From Panax quinquefolius (lineage: Eukaryota > Streptophyta > Magnoliopsida > Apiales > Araliaceae): 64,000 nucleotides of DNA. A program made the position numbers and the translations under genes. The DNA lies in the NCBI GenBank assembly GCA_020205615.1, contig CM035151.1, positions 43,458,977-43,522,976 of the forward strand. The letters run 5' to 3'. This document shows, piece after piece, positions 49,116 to 61,800 of this stretch. The first letter of the stretch is position 1. Each line of letters begins with the position of its first letter. The notes beneath the pieces were generated by a model that was not told the DNA's origin, did no database searches, and worked only from the letters and a program-made list of their open reading frames with translations.

Positions 49116-50345
49116 GTTGGACAGTTTCAGTTTTTTCGTCGTGTACAGTCCCTTACATGCTAGTTTAACCTAGTTTAATGAACATAATAATGTGTTGGAC
49201 ATATCAGATCGTAACATACATGTGATAAAATTGTATGGTAATTTGGTAAGTTGTATATGGGCTAAACGTATGTCCATGAGAAGATGTAATGATGTTCAAA
49301 CTTAAGATGTGAGACCTCAGTCTTGTATATGAGATTGATGGTAATGGACAAAACTTAAACGAAGTTAACAAGTTGTATTAAAAGAGAGAACTAAACCTTT
49401 AAGGTTAATATGAATGTAACTAATGAATGTTGTGAATTTATACTCATGTTATGTGGTTAGTTAATAAGTTAACACTGGGAACCAAGTTGTAAGTTAAACT
49501 TAAATGAAAAGTTCAACAGTTGAACATAGAAGTTATGAAACTAATCGACATCGTATGCATAATGTAATGTGTATGACATTGAGTAATTAAATTGTAACTA
49601 TAATTGTAGCTTGCGCACGAGGCAAGTTTCCTTACTCAAAACTTTACTTTTATGGAATAAATTTCTTTAAATTCTAAATTCTTCGATTGAGCAAGTCCTA
49701 GACTTATATTCTATGTCGAGTAAGTTCTTGTTATTAATTGTTTAAGTTCAAGATTTCATATTAGATGATATCATTCTTTTAAAGCATGATTCCCGTTATA
49801 CAATACTTATTCGATTGTATACCTCTTGAGTTTTATTATTAAATTGAATATCATTTATTGTTGAGCCTTGTAAGACTAGCGAACTCTTATTGATTCTACT
49901 AGTCTATAGTTGATGAATGTTCTAAATTCTAGAACCATTGTTGAGCTTATCCAAACCAAACTTCCTTTGGTGCGAACTCTATTGTCAAACTAAGATGAAC
50001 AACCCTGTTATAGGGGATTAATGATGCTTTAGCGTTAAGATATTGTGCACAGTATGGTACTAAGGGTTGATCCCCCTAAGTACGAGAAGTAGAGTCCGTA
50101 GTCTTATGACTGTCAAGTGTTTATGACTGTTAAATGTTTCAAGTATAAACACTTGACAGCCTTGGACATAATTCAAGGTCTTATGACCCTCAGAAGTTCT
50201 TTTGATTCTTGTTATTCATTCTTGATTCAAAAGTCGAATTTTTTTATTTCAGAAGTCTTTGATTCACTCGCATGTTATTATGTTGTTGTTATATTATACT
50301 TGTGGGCAATCGTGCTCACTCTTGCGTAATAATAACATTGCAGTT

Positions 50346-50405
50346 AAGAACAAAAGATCCGATAAGCCTTCTACTAGCAAAGGCAAGGGCAATGTCAACA
50401 AGTGA
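50346..50405 (+). other. LTR-borne small reading frame after an acceptor-like CAG (element E)
   Basis: CAG at 50341-50343, then TT, then 19 sense codons and TGA. The peptide begins KNKRSDKPSTSKGKGN. GCTCACTCTTGC lies about 30 bases upstream. Layout and phase match the blocks in elements A and D. Confidence 0.5.
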
Positions 50406-50684
50406 TGAAGACTTGTTATTTATTTGATATATTTATGTTTTAGACTTATGTTAAAGTTGTGTAAGACTTATTATTTGTTTACACTTCCGCATTTGAGCTT
50501 TAAGGTTAGTATGACCTGGATTGATATATTTACATTCAGATGTTGTAACTCCATAAGGGGAGAATTTATTTCTATCTATTTATGGTTTTCATTTATTATG
50601 GGTAGATAGACATATGATGTTTGTACAGTGAACACCAAATTCTGTGAAAATTAAAGTACCCGGATTTGGGGGTGTCACAGACAA

Positions 50685-51569
50685 AAATGTCAAGCACGTC
50701 ATCATCCATCATGAATCATAAAAATCTATCAAAATTTAAGCATCCTAGAAAAAATATCAAATTAAATGCATTTTCAATGAAAAATATTGTTAATTTATCA
50801 TCCACTTTTGTTCTTCCGTAAGTTTTGAAAATAAAATATTTGTAACAAATTAATAGTTATAGTTTTGTTTTACGGTATACATTTTCAATATTTTACACTT
50901 CACAATATTAAACATACATCAACTAAAATTAAATAAATGCATTCAAGTTTAATAGTATTATATTTAAAAAGTGTTCTTTTCTATTTTTTAAAAGTTAAAT
51001 GACATTTAAAAAATATCATGACAGTAAAATCTAATTATTGCACATGTAAGGAAGGTCATTTGGAAAAAATTATGTTTACTTAATATATGATGATTGATAG
51101 TTAAATTATTAATATATATAAATACGTATACAAGTTATTTAGATACGAAATATGGATACGGATTCGAATTCGAATATCGGATATCGAATATCCTTTATCT
51201 GTCGGATATATATACGGTCGGATGTTAAACAAATGCGAATACGCCCATATCTATTTTTTTTAAATACGAATACGAACGGATATGAATTTTTCGATTATCG
51301 TTTACCGTGATAGTGTTTGGACAAGCTCTGTTTTGTTTTTGTGATGAAAGAAGAGGGTTGTATAGAAAGTATTATCTTGTTTTATTTTCATCCCGAGGAA
51401 GAACAAAGAAAAAATGTTCAATTTGTGATTTTGTAGGTCCCAAAAGAAAAAATCCACTCTTTTAATTGCTGAATAAAATGAAATGGTGTCTTGCACTGTG
51501 TTTATGAGTTTTAAAAAGGAGAGAAGTGAAAGGAAAATGAAGGAAATTTAGGAAGGAGATTGCAAAATC
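50685..51569. other. Non-coding, AT-rich flank with ATACGAATAC/GATATC phrases
   Basis: No gene is seen. The segment 51120-51310 repeats GATACG, CGAATATCGGATATCGAATATCC and similar palindromic phrases, a pattern often seen at ends of non-autonomous plant DNA transposons. No clean terminus could be placed. Confidence 0.45.
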
Positions 51570-51865
51570 CTTGTTTGTAAGTATTTTGAGGAGAGAAGAG
51601 AAAGGGGAATGAGGGATTTTTTAAAAAAAATTCCTCCCAAAGTTGAGATTTGGAAGGAAATTTTTTAGAGACTTAGATGACATATTATAATACCAAAACT
51701 ATTCTTATAATAATTTTTAAATAAAATAATAATATGATATGTTATGTTAAAAATTTTCTTCAAAAACTCACAAACACAAAGAAAGAAAATAAATTTCCTT
51801 TTTTTCACTCTCTTTTCTCACAAAAAATTTAAATTATTTTCTTTTCTCCCCAAACTAACAAACAG
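51570..51865. mobile_element. MITE-like element with imperfect terminal inverted repeats
   Basis: The left end CTTGTTTGTAAG...GAGGAGAGAAGAG is the imperfect inverse of the right end TTTTCTCCCCAAACTAACAAACAG (about 27 bases each). The total is about 296 bases, AT-rich and without coding capacity. A target duplication was not identified. Confidence 0.6.
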
Positions 51866-52495
51866 TGTTAAAATTTATCGTCAATATTTCATTATCATAT
51901 CATCAATACCAAATTAAAATTTAAATAAATTAAGGAATAAATATAGAACACCAAATATTTTCAAAGCGTAGAAACTTTATTAATGGGACTTTCCCCCCTT
52001 GGAAGAGAGTGAGTAATTAATTCAAAAAGGTTATCCGCTTTAGTGTTGGAAGTCTCAATTCACAGTGCTTGTATGTGAAGGAATATCGAATACTTTCTCC
52101 TTTTCAAAATAAAGATTAATATGGACTTTTTAAAATTAATTTGAAATATTTTTAGCTCAAAAAGTTACATAAATTACTTTACTTCTGGTCATAATAAATT
52201 GATAATTATTATAAATTATCTAAAAGGTACCACTAATTATAATAATACTTAAAAGATTATTATTTTGTCCATTTTAACTTTATAAATGTTGAACAATTTA
52301 TATTAAGAAGCTCATTTAAAATCTTAATTTGATATCAAAATGAGAACTCCCTTTTGTTGATTAGGTGAAAATAAACCAAAAAATTAGTCCCATTTGAAGT
52401 AGGAATCTGATATTTTACCTCCTCAAATTCAAAAATTATATTTGAACATATGATAAATGTCAAAATCATTACACCAAAACATCATCCTATTATTA
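51866..52495. other. Intergenic DNA downstream of BCCP
   Basis: AT-rich with no recognisable gene or repeat. Confidence 0.5.
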
Positions 52496-52828
52496 ATTTA
52501 TTGAAAATAAAGACTTGTAATACAAATTATAGATTATTAAACTAACACCCTGCTTCCAAATATAGGACATTGCTCAAATAAATTACAAAGAAAGTACTTT
52601 AAAAATCTAAAAAGAATTTCTAAAAATTGGAAAAAAGAAAAGATCTTGAAGAAAGTAGATCTGAATGAAAGTGAATTTTATCGCAGCTCACTCTGTCCCA
52701 TCTCTAGCTACAATCATACTCCAAAACATCCGAATCACAACAAGATAAAGCCGTGTCTCACAATATTAACAAGTGAACCACCCTTCTAATATCCACTAGT
52801 ACCTTTGCTTGCCATAGTTCCATCATAT
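52496..52828 (-). other. BCCP: Probable BCCP 3' UTR with AATAAA
   Basis: The sequence runs downstream of the stop at 52829. On the minus strand an AATAAATTAA signal lies at about 52497-52502, roughly 330 bases after the stop, a plausible plant polyadenylation region. The exact cleavage site cannot be seen. Confidence 0.4.
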
Positions 52829-52852
52829 TTAAGGTTCAATCAAGAATAGCGG
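52829..52852 (-). CDS. BCCP: BCCP exon 7 (PLFLIEP, stop)
   Basis: The last eight codons, TAA at 52829-52831. The acceptor TTCCAG is at 52853-52858. This is the final strand of the biotinyl domain; plant BCCPs typically end PLFVI(Q/E)P. Confidence 0.9.
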   Translation of the reverse strand, partial: PLFLIEP

Positions 52853-55800
52853 CTGGAACAAACAAGAAGTTACAGTTAGGAAACAAAAATTAATGACTAA
52901 ATATGTAGAGAACGGCAAACATATAAGGTCGTAATTTGGTAGGTCGTCGGTTTATAGGACTCACCATATCAACACTGACAGGCTTGCCATCTTCTACAAG
53001 GATCTCAGTTACTGTACCTGATTGATCACCCTGGCGAAAATGAAAATACAAAATGTTATAATTAGACTTATTTATTCTTGGTCACAACAACAACAAAAAT
53101 AATTTAATAGTAATAATATTCGTAGTCATAATAACTATATGAACAGTACTTCGGTAGGAAATGGTAAGATTAGCAATCAAGTTTCTCTGGCAAACTATTG
53201 AACGATTCATATATGTGTTTTAACTAGTAGCAATGTTCCAAAACTGAAGATGCATTACAAACTCTGCAGCAGAGCACAGACAGACAATAGAGAGAGATCA
53301 ACCCCCACCAACCACCAGAGCTCTAGAATACTTGTAAAAACCAGACTTAGGAGAAGACTCTATCAGCATAGGAGGAGGGGGGACTTCGTGATTTTTATTG
53401 AGAATTCTCTGGAGGGTCGTGAACATGGTTACAGGGTAGATAAGAGTTCCCTGGTAATCTTGGTTGAAATACTAATTACAAGCTGACAATGTACTTGACA
53501 ATAAACATCAGCATGGCTAGGTTGGTTATCCGTCATCCCCCAACTAGATAGCCTAACACCACAATACTCCACTCATGTAAAGGGCTATTACCCAATGAAG
53601 GCCCCCTCTTATGCTTGGGGTGTCTGGATTGATGGACTGGATATGGATCAAATACTTGGCATATTGTTAAGACAAAATGGCACATGTTTCTCATGTTTAG
53701 AGACTTTTATTGTTTCTACAAGCAAAAATAGGCCCAAGTCCTAGTGGAATAAGGTTACTTCTGTATAAAAGATATGATTGTGTTAATAAATAAATCAAAT
53801 TAAGAAAATTATAAGTGATAAACACTAAATTTTTGTGAGGAGGTCTAGGTGCGAGGACACATCTCTTCTTTTCTCTTAATTTTTCTTACTTAATTTTTCT
53901 CAAAACTTTGATCTGCAATCATAACTAGCATGCCACCTTCATGATCATATTTTCTTTGGGTAAAATAAATAATATTATTCAGATATTCAGATATAGGAAA
54001 GATTACAATAAAAGAGGACATGATGCCCTCTACAGTGGTTATGAACAAGAGAGAAATAAAGTGTCATAAGTTCCATCAAGTTACCAACAGCTCTAAGAGC
54101 TTAAATACAAGAAAAGTGATCCAATGATGCACAAACCATACGAAATGCCCTCCACTTGTAAGCAAAGATAGAAACCAAGGTGTATCAAAATGCACAAACC
54201 ATACAGAGTTGTTGCACTAACATAATGAAGTGATAAATGCAATTAAAAAACTTGATCCAACACTTTGCGTATCAGAATTCTGATACTATATTTAAGTTAT
54301 CACATGCATGGTTATTAAGGTGTCACTTAGTCGATAAGGCGGTGAGGAAATCATAAGGTGATGCAACGCCTTGGTCACATGTTCTAAAGCAAGCGTCTTG
54401 GGTGGTCAGGCATCAAGTCACAAAGCGAGCTCCTTGACCAACTTGAAGGATTCCTTAAGCCAAAAAGGGTTTAGGGTTGACACATAAGTTGGATTAAAAA
54501 AATAAAAATAAAACCCATAAACCCATTCGGGTTTCTCATATAACCAAGATAACCAATTGAGTTGATCCATCGATCATTAGCACCACCAGCTAGGTTTCAA
54601 ACATAACAACAGAGAGAGTAACACTGCTACTGCTTCTCTTTAGTTACCCAATTACTGCTATGGAGTAAAAGGTTATGCTACTAAAAGAATAGATTGAGCA
54701 ATGGAAATCATGGTTTCACAAGGTCAACACAAAACAATCGAAAAAGGATCGCACTTTTTATCAGGCTAACCATTTGCACTCGATCAAAACAAAATAAAAA
54801 TGTTACTGTTCTGGGGTTCTGCTCACATCACCTAGAATGGCCCTCAATCATCCTAATATCGTCCCTATTTGAACCTCAATTCTCTATCCTCTATTTACAA
54901 ATAACAAACCCCTCAGTCATCCAATAATTCCTTTCAAATTTTAGCTGCAAAACCCTTGAAAAGCAGTCCCTAAAAGGCCTTTTTTTATGCCCAAACTAGT
55001 TTTGCATCAAAACTTGGTCGGAAGTTTTCTGCCACACTTACTTAACATTATCATATCACTCTTCCTCAGTGGTGCAGTAATTGGTTTCATTTCAATTGGT
55101 CTTCTCTTTAAATAATCCCTAAAGGTGAACTTCTACATTATCAGTTGTGTTTTCAATATTTTTTTATTGTTTCTTGGTTTACCCCATATTCATCTTAACA
55201 TCCAAAAATCTCGTGAAACTCCTGTAATGTAAATGGACTCCACCAAATTCTGCCTTAAATTTTAAGCTAACCTATCGTCCCCCATGAAACCACTAAGCAA
55301 CTCCAAAAATATTTAGTACTTACTACTCTATCAACTGGTTCTCCAAACTTACTCCAATTTCTTGAAGTGTCCAGCATTCAAGCTATTAGTTCCTTAACGT
55401 GTGATGGTAGGCTTATTAAGAACAAGATAATGCCTTTTGAACAGGATAATAAATTTAAATTTGTTTACCCCAATATTTCCACTAGGAAGTTCTTTACAAC
55501 TGAATTTACTTCATTACCTATACCAAGAGAAAGCACAAGATAACATTTTCAAGAAATGGTAAGAGATTTATACACATATTCTAAGCATTCATCATCCAGT
55601 AAAATAACCAGTTGCTGTAAAAAAATAATCTTCAAAATAAATTACACATAAACAACAGTTCTATTGCAAGAAATAAATTTTGCACAGATCATATCAAATA
55701 AAATTATGATAGAAATGGAGAATGCCTTACTTCTATTTCATTCATCAACTTCATGGCCTCAATGATGCACAGAACCTGTCCCTTCTGTACTTTATCTCCA

Positions 55801-58800
55801 ACCTGAAGAGAATGACCCTCAAAGTTCAGTACCTAGTGCCTATAGATAAGTAAAAATGATGAAGAGAATAACCGGATGCTTCCAAAGGTAAAATAGTTTT
55901 TTAAGATACAAGATTTGAGACTAGAGTTGGTGTTCTTCAGGGTTTTTATTCTCTCTCTGTGTTGTTCAGTTGCAGATCATGCAGAGTGAGGTTCACTCCA
56001 GGCTATGGTCCTAAATGTTCTATCGAGAGATCCTCGTTTTTGGATGTGTTGCACTATGTTTTTGGTTTGTCGCATGGGAGCTGATTTTAATGTGATTAGG
56101 CATACTGACGAGAAGCTGGGAGTCTCCACCGTCGTGATGAGCATGAGGAGTTTAACGAGGTTATCAAGGATTGTGGTTTGAGAGATTTGCCTCTTTCCAA
56201 TGTTCAACTGTCAGAACATTGGGAGGCCTGCCAGGTTGCTACTCGTATCTATAGGTTTCTTTTCTCTAATGAGTGGGAGGATGAGTGTCCTAGTATAGTC
56301 CAGGTGTTGTCTTGTCTTGTATATGATCATTTACCTATTATGCTAGACTCTAATCCTCCTAACTAGGGCCTCACTCCTTTCAGACTTGAGAACCTGCGGC
56401 TTAACTAGGTTTAACTTCAAGGGAGAAAGAAGATTAGTGGAATTGGCTGTTAGAAAACCAGATGAAATAGCGGCTTCCACTTTCCAGAATCTAGTGGGAT
56501 AGTAGCGAGTGTCAAGTGGAGGGGTGGTGAACTGGTGACGCAGAACGGGTGTGAAGATTGGAAAGTACAAAGGATTATTAGTATATTATTTATAATATTA
56601 TTAAGGGATAAATGTATTGTAACTAGGTTACTTTAATTAGCTAATAATTATATATCTTTTAATTATTTAGATTAGTAATTAGGATTTTTTAGGAATTTGT
56701 TTCCTTACTGAATTAGGTTACCAAAGTTGTACTAAATTAAGTGTTTTATGGTCTATACAAGGAATGCAATCTCCACTGTTGGAATTCAAAAGATTTGAGA
56801 TAACAGCTTTGTGCCATTGTGGCCTTGGGGCATCCTTCTTCTTCCCCTTCAACCCTTGTTTCTTTCTCCTTTATCCCATTTTTAAACCCTTCTAGGCTTA
56901 GTCCTGCATTAGGTGGGGAGAGTTGTGATTGTTTATTAAGTTAAAATTCCTTAAAGGTCAGTTGAAGGAATGGAACAGGGATGTTTATGGTGATTTGAAT
57001 ATTTAAAAATTAATGCTTTTAAGGAGCTAGAAGATATTGATGCAACAGCTGGGAGAGGGGGATCTACGTCTGAAGTTTAGTTGGTCACTAAGTTGAGCTT
57101 GCGAATAAGTTTGAGGAGCAGTTGGTGAAGATGAGAGGTAACTGGGTTCAAGAGCGTGTTGGAAGCTCTAAGCTTTCATAATGTTACTAATGGTCATCGA
57201 AAGCTAAGGAGATTGAACTGGATTCCAGGGTGCTGATTCGGATCCTGAGTCTCATTGGAGAGAGATTACAGGTTTTTATAAGCCTCTTATTGAGAAGGAA
57301 GTTGTGATTGGAGTCCGATTCGAGTATTAATAGGAGAAGCTTGAGAGGGCTTTAGAGGAAAAGGAGAATCGGCAAGTTGAAGAGGATTAGTTCCGTTGTC
57401 CTTATGGTTTTACTGTAACTTTCTTTCAATAGTCTTGGTAAACAATGAGTGATCTTTTAACGCCCCCACCCCTTTCCCCCATGAGTTTCACAGAAATGGT
57501 GTGGTTAGGAAAAGTGTTAATTCTTCTTTTATCACTATAGTTCCTTGTTAGATCTATTCAGACGAAGGATTTTCAGCCCCTATTAGTCTGGTGCTAGAAT
57601 GTGTAAGATCCTTACTAAGGTTTTGTTAAGGTGTTTAGGAGTGGTGTTGTGGGGAAACAGTGTGTGCGGGAAACGCTGCATTAGTGGCTAATGAGGCTAA
57701 GAAGGAACTCGGGCATCGTGATAATAGGGTTTGATAATAGGGTTGTGGTTCTAAGGTTGGATATTGAGAATGGCTACAATAATAGGGCATCTTTTTTGCG
57801 CCTTTGGGGGTTGGATATGGGACTTTTTGGGGCTAGGTATTCCAGATTTTCATAGGGATTGGAGGGTGTCCTTAATTAAGGGCATGTATTTTTCCTATTT
57901 CCTTTTGTTACTTTTGGTGGAATCTTTGTCCACCTATGCTGTGTCTTTCTTCTTCCTAGTAAAATTCTTCTTTTATCTTAAAAAAAAGAAAAGAAAAGAA
58001 AAGAAAGGGATAGAAAGGAATGATGCACAAATAAAATACTCATCAAATAGGTTTTTCAATCCGTCTTATATATCATAACGTTAAGATGAATCACCTTCAC
58101 AAATGCCGGTTCTCCGGGTGCTGGACTTCGATAAAATGTCCCTGCCATGGGGCATTTAAGAGGTGGATGAGACGACTTCCCCGACTTAGCTGAAGGTGGA
58201 GAAGCTGCTGGGGCTGCCCCGGAAGAAGGTACTTGAGCTGAAGGTGCTGCTGATGGAGCCGCTGGTGAGGCTGCTTGGAAAGCTGGTGGCGGAGCAGGTG
58301 CTTGCATCATAACTGGAGCAGGAGCTGGTGGCAGAGGCAAAGCTTCCTTTTTACGGATTAAGAGTTCACAGTCAAGCTGTTTCAACTGCAGCTCTACAAT
58401 ATCCCTAGAATCAACTAGCCTGAATGACAAGAAACATGATCATTGCTTGTTCACCCGAAAGCCCAAATGTAAAGGTTGGTGCAAATAACTGAAATAAGTT
58501 CACATACTTTACAAGATTTGTAACTTGAGCAATAAACTCAGATATTGATTCTTCTGAAGCCGAAGACACAGGAGAAAGTTCACTTGATGGCTCAGCACCC
58601 TTAGCTTCTGTTGCGGGAATTTCTGATTTAGTTGAAGTTTCTGCAGCATTTGAGGATCCATCGGCAACCTTGAAGGCAATAAATGGCTCCAAAAGTGTGT
58701 TCGTGAAGGAATAAAAATTGGAAAGCAGATCCTCAAATGAAAACCATTGAAAGACCCTTACCTCGTTCAGTTGGGCTTTCACCACAGGGGAACGGTTCCT

Positions 58801-61800
58801 ACTGGACTGCAAACACTACAATGCAGATGTTAGTTCCACAACAACAAAACAACATAAGAGTTCAAATGGCTTCATAACATAAAAAATTAAAATGCAACTG
58901 CTTTTCGCAGATAAAATATTATATTGCTGGTTTCATAGTAGCATCAATGACAATGCTACAATGAATGAAAAAGTTAAGATCTTACGAATCTAAGATGAAA
59001 GTTGATCAAGGGAATAAGTATCTTTCGCTGAAAGTGTGAGAATAAATCAACCTAGTGTCACAGTACTATAAAGAAACAACACTACTGAACAACAAACATC
59101 CTGCATGGATAGGCTCAAACACCACTCTTCACCAGAAAAGAAAGCTAGGGCCTCCATGGGTATTTGATAAATCCAAGCTTTTACTTCTGATGATGCTTCA
59201 GGGAAAGAAAAATCTAACAAGAGCACTTTTCGACATAAAATACTGCAAAGAAGTCACTTCAGAATTCTAAAAATTATGTCATCAGTTAGGATATTGGATG
59301 TGGAAGAATCCTTAATTTGTAAAAATATTGTACTGAGCGGATCAAGAGCATCGTTTATTTAAAATAAGACCTCAAGACATGATATTTCTTAACTCTAGAT
59401 GCTGGATTACCACTTTCAGAACCAACCCCCCGCCAACCATAAAATAAATAAATAAACAACAATGGTGATGACACTGTCTTCAAGACATCATCAACAACAT
59501 TACACGCTGTCAATATTACCATCACCGCATCACAACACCATGCCTCTCCACCACACTACTGTACCACAACTTTGATGGCACTGCCACCACAAAACTACAA
59601 GTGAGACCAATATCACCCACCATCATGCCATTACCACATCTACTACCAACTACTAACTACCACTGCGTATGTTGTTAGCATTATTGTTGTCTTTATATTA
59701 GAGCCACATTTCACCACCACAATTTATTAGAGTAATAACCGTTTTTATTAAAAATCTTTGAAGTTTCATAAATAAGTATGTGCATCTAATAATAAACATT
59801 TAAATAGTAGGAAAGATAGGTCCTATCCTATTGAAGGCGATGGCTCAAATTTCTCCTTGAAACTGGCTTATAAAATGTAGCAATACCGTGATGGATTCCA
59901 AGGAGATGGTTATTCTTATAGTAAAATATAAGGGGGGAGGGAAAAAGAAGCAAAAATCTAGAGCACACCAAATTCAATGTGCTTATTTGCATGAGAATTG
60001 TTATCAGTTGTGAACGGACAAAGGGATAAGGGTGGTCACTTACCAGCCTTATTTTGGGATGTTCAAAAAACCAGAAAAATCGGACGAACAGACCAAATCG
60101 GGCCGAGTCGGGCAGTTTTTTAGCTAGTACAGTCGATCAAATTTTGATGCAATGGCAGATTCCAATTCAAAATCCGATTTAGAATAGGATTTAAATTTAG
60201 TATTATTTTGATTTTAATAAGTTTCCAACTACTTGTAGGAAAGTTAATTAGTGGAAAAGCTGAAAAAAGTCTCGCAACAATCAACAGTTACCCAATAATT
60301 GATCTTTTGGTGGGCAGACACAAAGTGCAAGTGGTGCTGTTGGAAATAGACTTCAAAAAAAAAAAAAAAATAACAGTGGAGGTGTGCAGTCTTTTTATGA
60401 AACAGGTAATTCCAACAATCAATATGAGAACGTTGGAGCGAAGCAGGTTACTAATCGATCAAAGAATCCTTATGTGAAACCTTTTGGTGGTATGTGTAAC
60501 CGCTGTGGAGAATATGGACATCGTTCTAATCAATGTACAAAATCTAGACCTATAAAGGAAAATTGTGAGAATCGAGGAAAAGTAGGTTATACTAATCATG
60601 ATCAATATTATGACCAGGAACCCAGTATGACGAGGAACAATTTGACTATAATGATGATCCAGATTTGGCGGATACAGAGGTTGCTTTGGAGGAAGGGGAA
60701 CGTCTTAATTGTGTGATTAGGAAGTTGTTGACCCCTAAGCAGTTAGAGCCGTCACAGTGCAACAAGATTTTTCAGTCAGTGTTCCATTAACCGTAAGGTT
60801 TGCAGTTTGATTATTGATAGTGGCAGTTGTGAGAACATTATATCGAAATCAATGGTAGAGCGTCTCAAATTACCTACTGGCCCTCATCCAAATCCGTATC
60901 AGATTGGCTCGATAAAGAAGGGTCCATCTATTCAGGTTACTAAAGTCTGCCATGTTCCAATTTCGACTGGAAAACAATATTGTGAGTGTGACTTGTGATG
61001 TTGTGGATATGGACGCTTGTCATGTGCTTCTTGGTTGGCCTTAGCAACATGATGTAGATGCAAATCATAAAGGTCGTCAAAATATTTGTGTTTTGGTGGA
61101 ACAAAAAATAGATTGCAATTTTACCCGTTGCTTCTACACCTCCGGCTGATGGTAAGAGTTTTCTCAATTTGGCTACGCGTTGTGATTTTTGTCTGATGTG
61201 AAGGAATCAAAAGTGGTATACGGTGTTATAGTAAAGGATGAAGTGAGCAGCAATACTAAACCAGTTCCACAAAAATTGGAGCCTTTGTTATCTGAGTTTG
61301 CAGAATTGATGCCTGATGAATTGCCAAAAGAGTTACCTCCAATGCGAGATATTCAACATCAGATTTATCTTATACCAGGAGCTAGTCTTCCTAACCTTCC
61401 GCACTACAGGATGAACCTGAAGGAGAATGATATCTTAAGGGAGCAGGTTAAGTTCAGGAAAGCATTAGTCTTTGTGCTGTTCTGGCCTTATTAACCCCAA
61501 AGAAAGATGGATCGTGACGAATGTGTGTGGAGCAGGGCTGCCAATAAAATTACAATTTGTTATCGGTTCCCTATTCCTCCCATTGATGATATGTTGGATA
61601 GATTGGGTGGAGCTAAGGTATTTTCGAAGATTGATTTGCGAAGTGGCTATAACTATATTCAAATTAGGCCTGGCGACAAATGGAAGACGGCGTTCAAAAC
61701 CAAAGAAGGGTTTTATGCATGGCTTGTCATGTCATTCGGACTTTCTAATGCCCCCATCACATTTATGAGACTGATGAATCAGGTATTAAACATTTTATTG

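Larger units (their letters stand above)
46344..50679 (+). mobile_element. Element E: solo-LTR-like element, interrupted by solo LTR F
   Basis: The right end GGATTTGGGGGTGTCACA is clear at 50679. It shares its 3' part with element D and has no coding domain. The left end is uncertain: a perfect GACAA pair (46539-46543 and 50680-50684) would place it at 46544, but similarity to the upstream part of element D seems to begin nearer 46344. A transcribed-leader-like purine segment lies at 46615-46690. Without F it is 2.4-2.6 kb. Confidence 0.65.
55803..58094. other. BCCP intron 4 (2.3 kb), mostly LINE remnant
   Basis: Donor GTGATT at 58089-58094 and acceptor CTTCAG at 55803-55808. A plus-strand LINE remnant fills most of it. 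Confidence 0.8.

Noticed and set aside
53250..53486. 78-codon plus-strand frame in BCCP intron 5
   Set aside because: No homology seen and inside an intron on the other strand.
57764..58078. Phe/Lys-rich 104-codon frame
   Set aside because: It runs through the LINE 3' end and its A-rich tail; a composition artefact.
58509..58736. 75-codon minus-strand frame overlapping BCCP exon 3
   Set aside because: Wrong frame; exon 3 frame gives the conserved SISEF motif.
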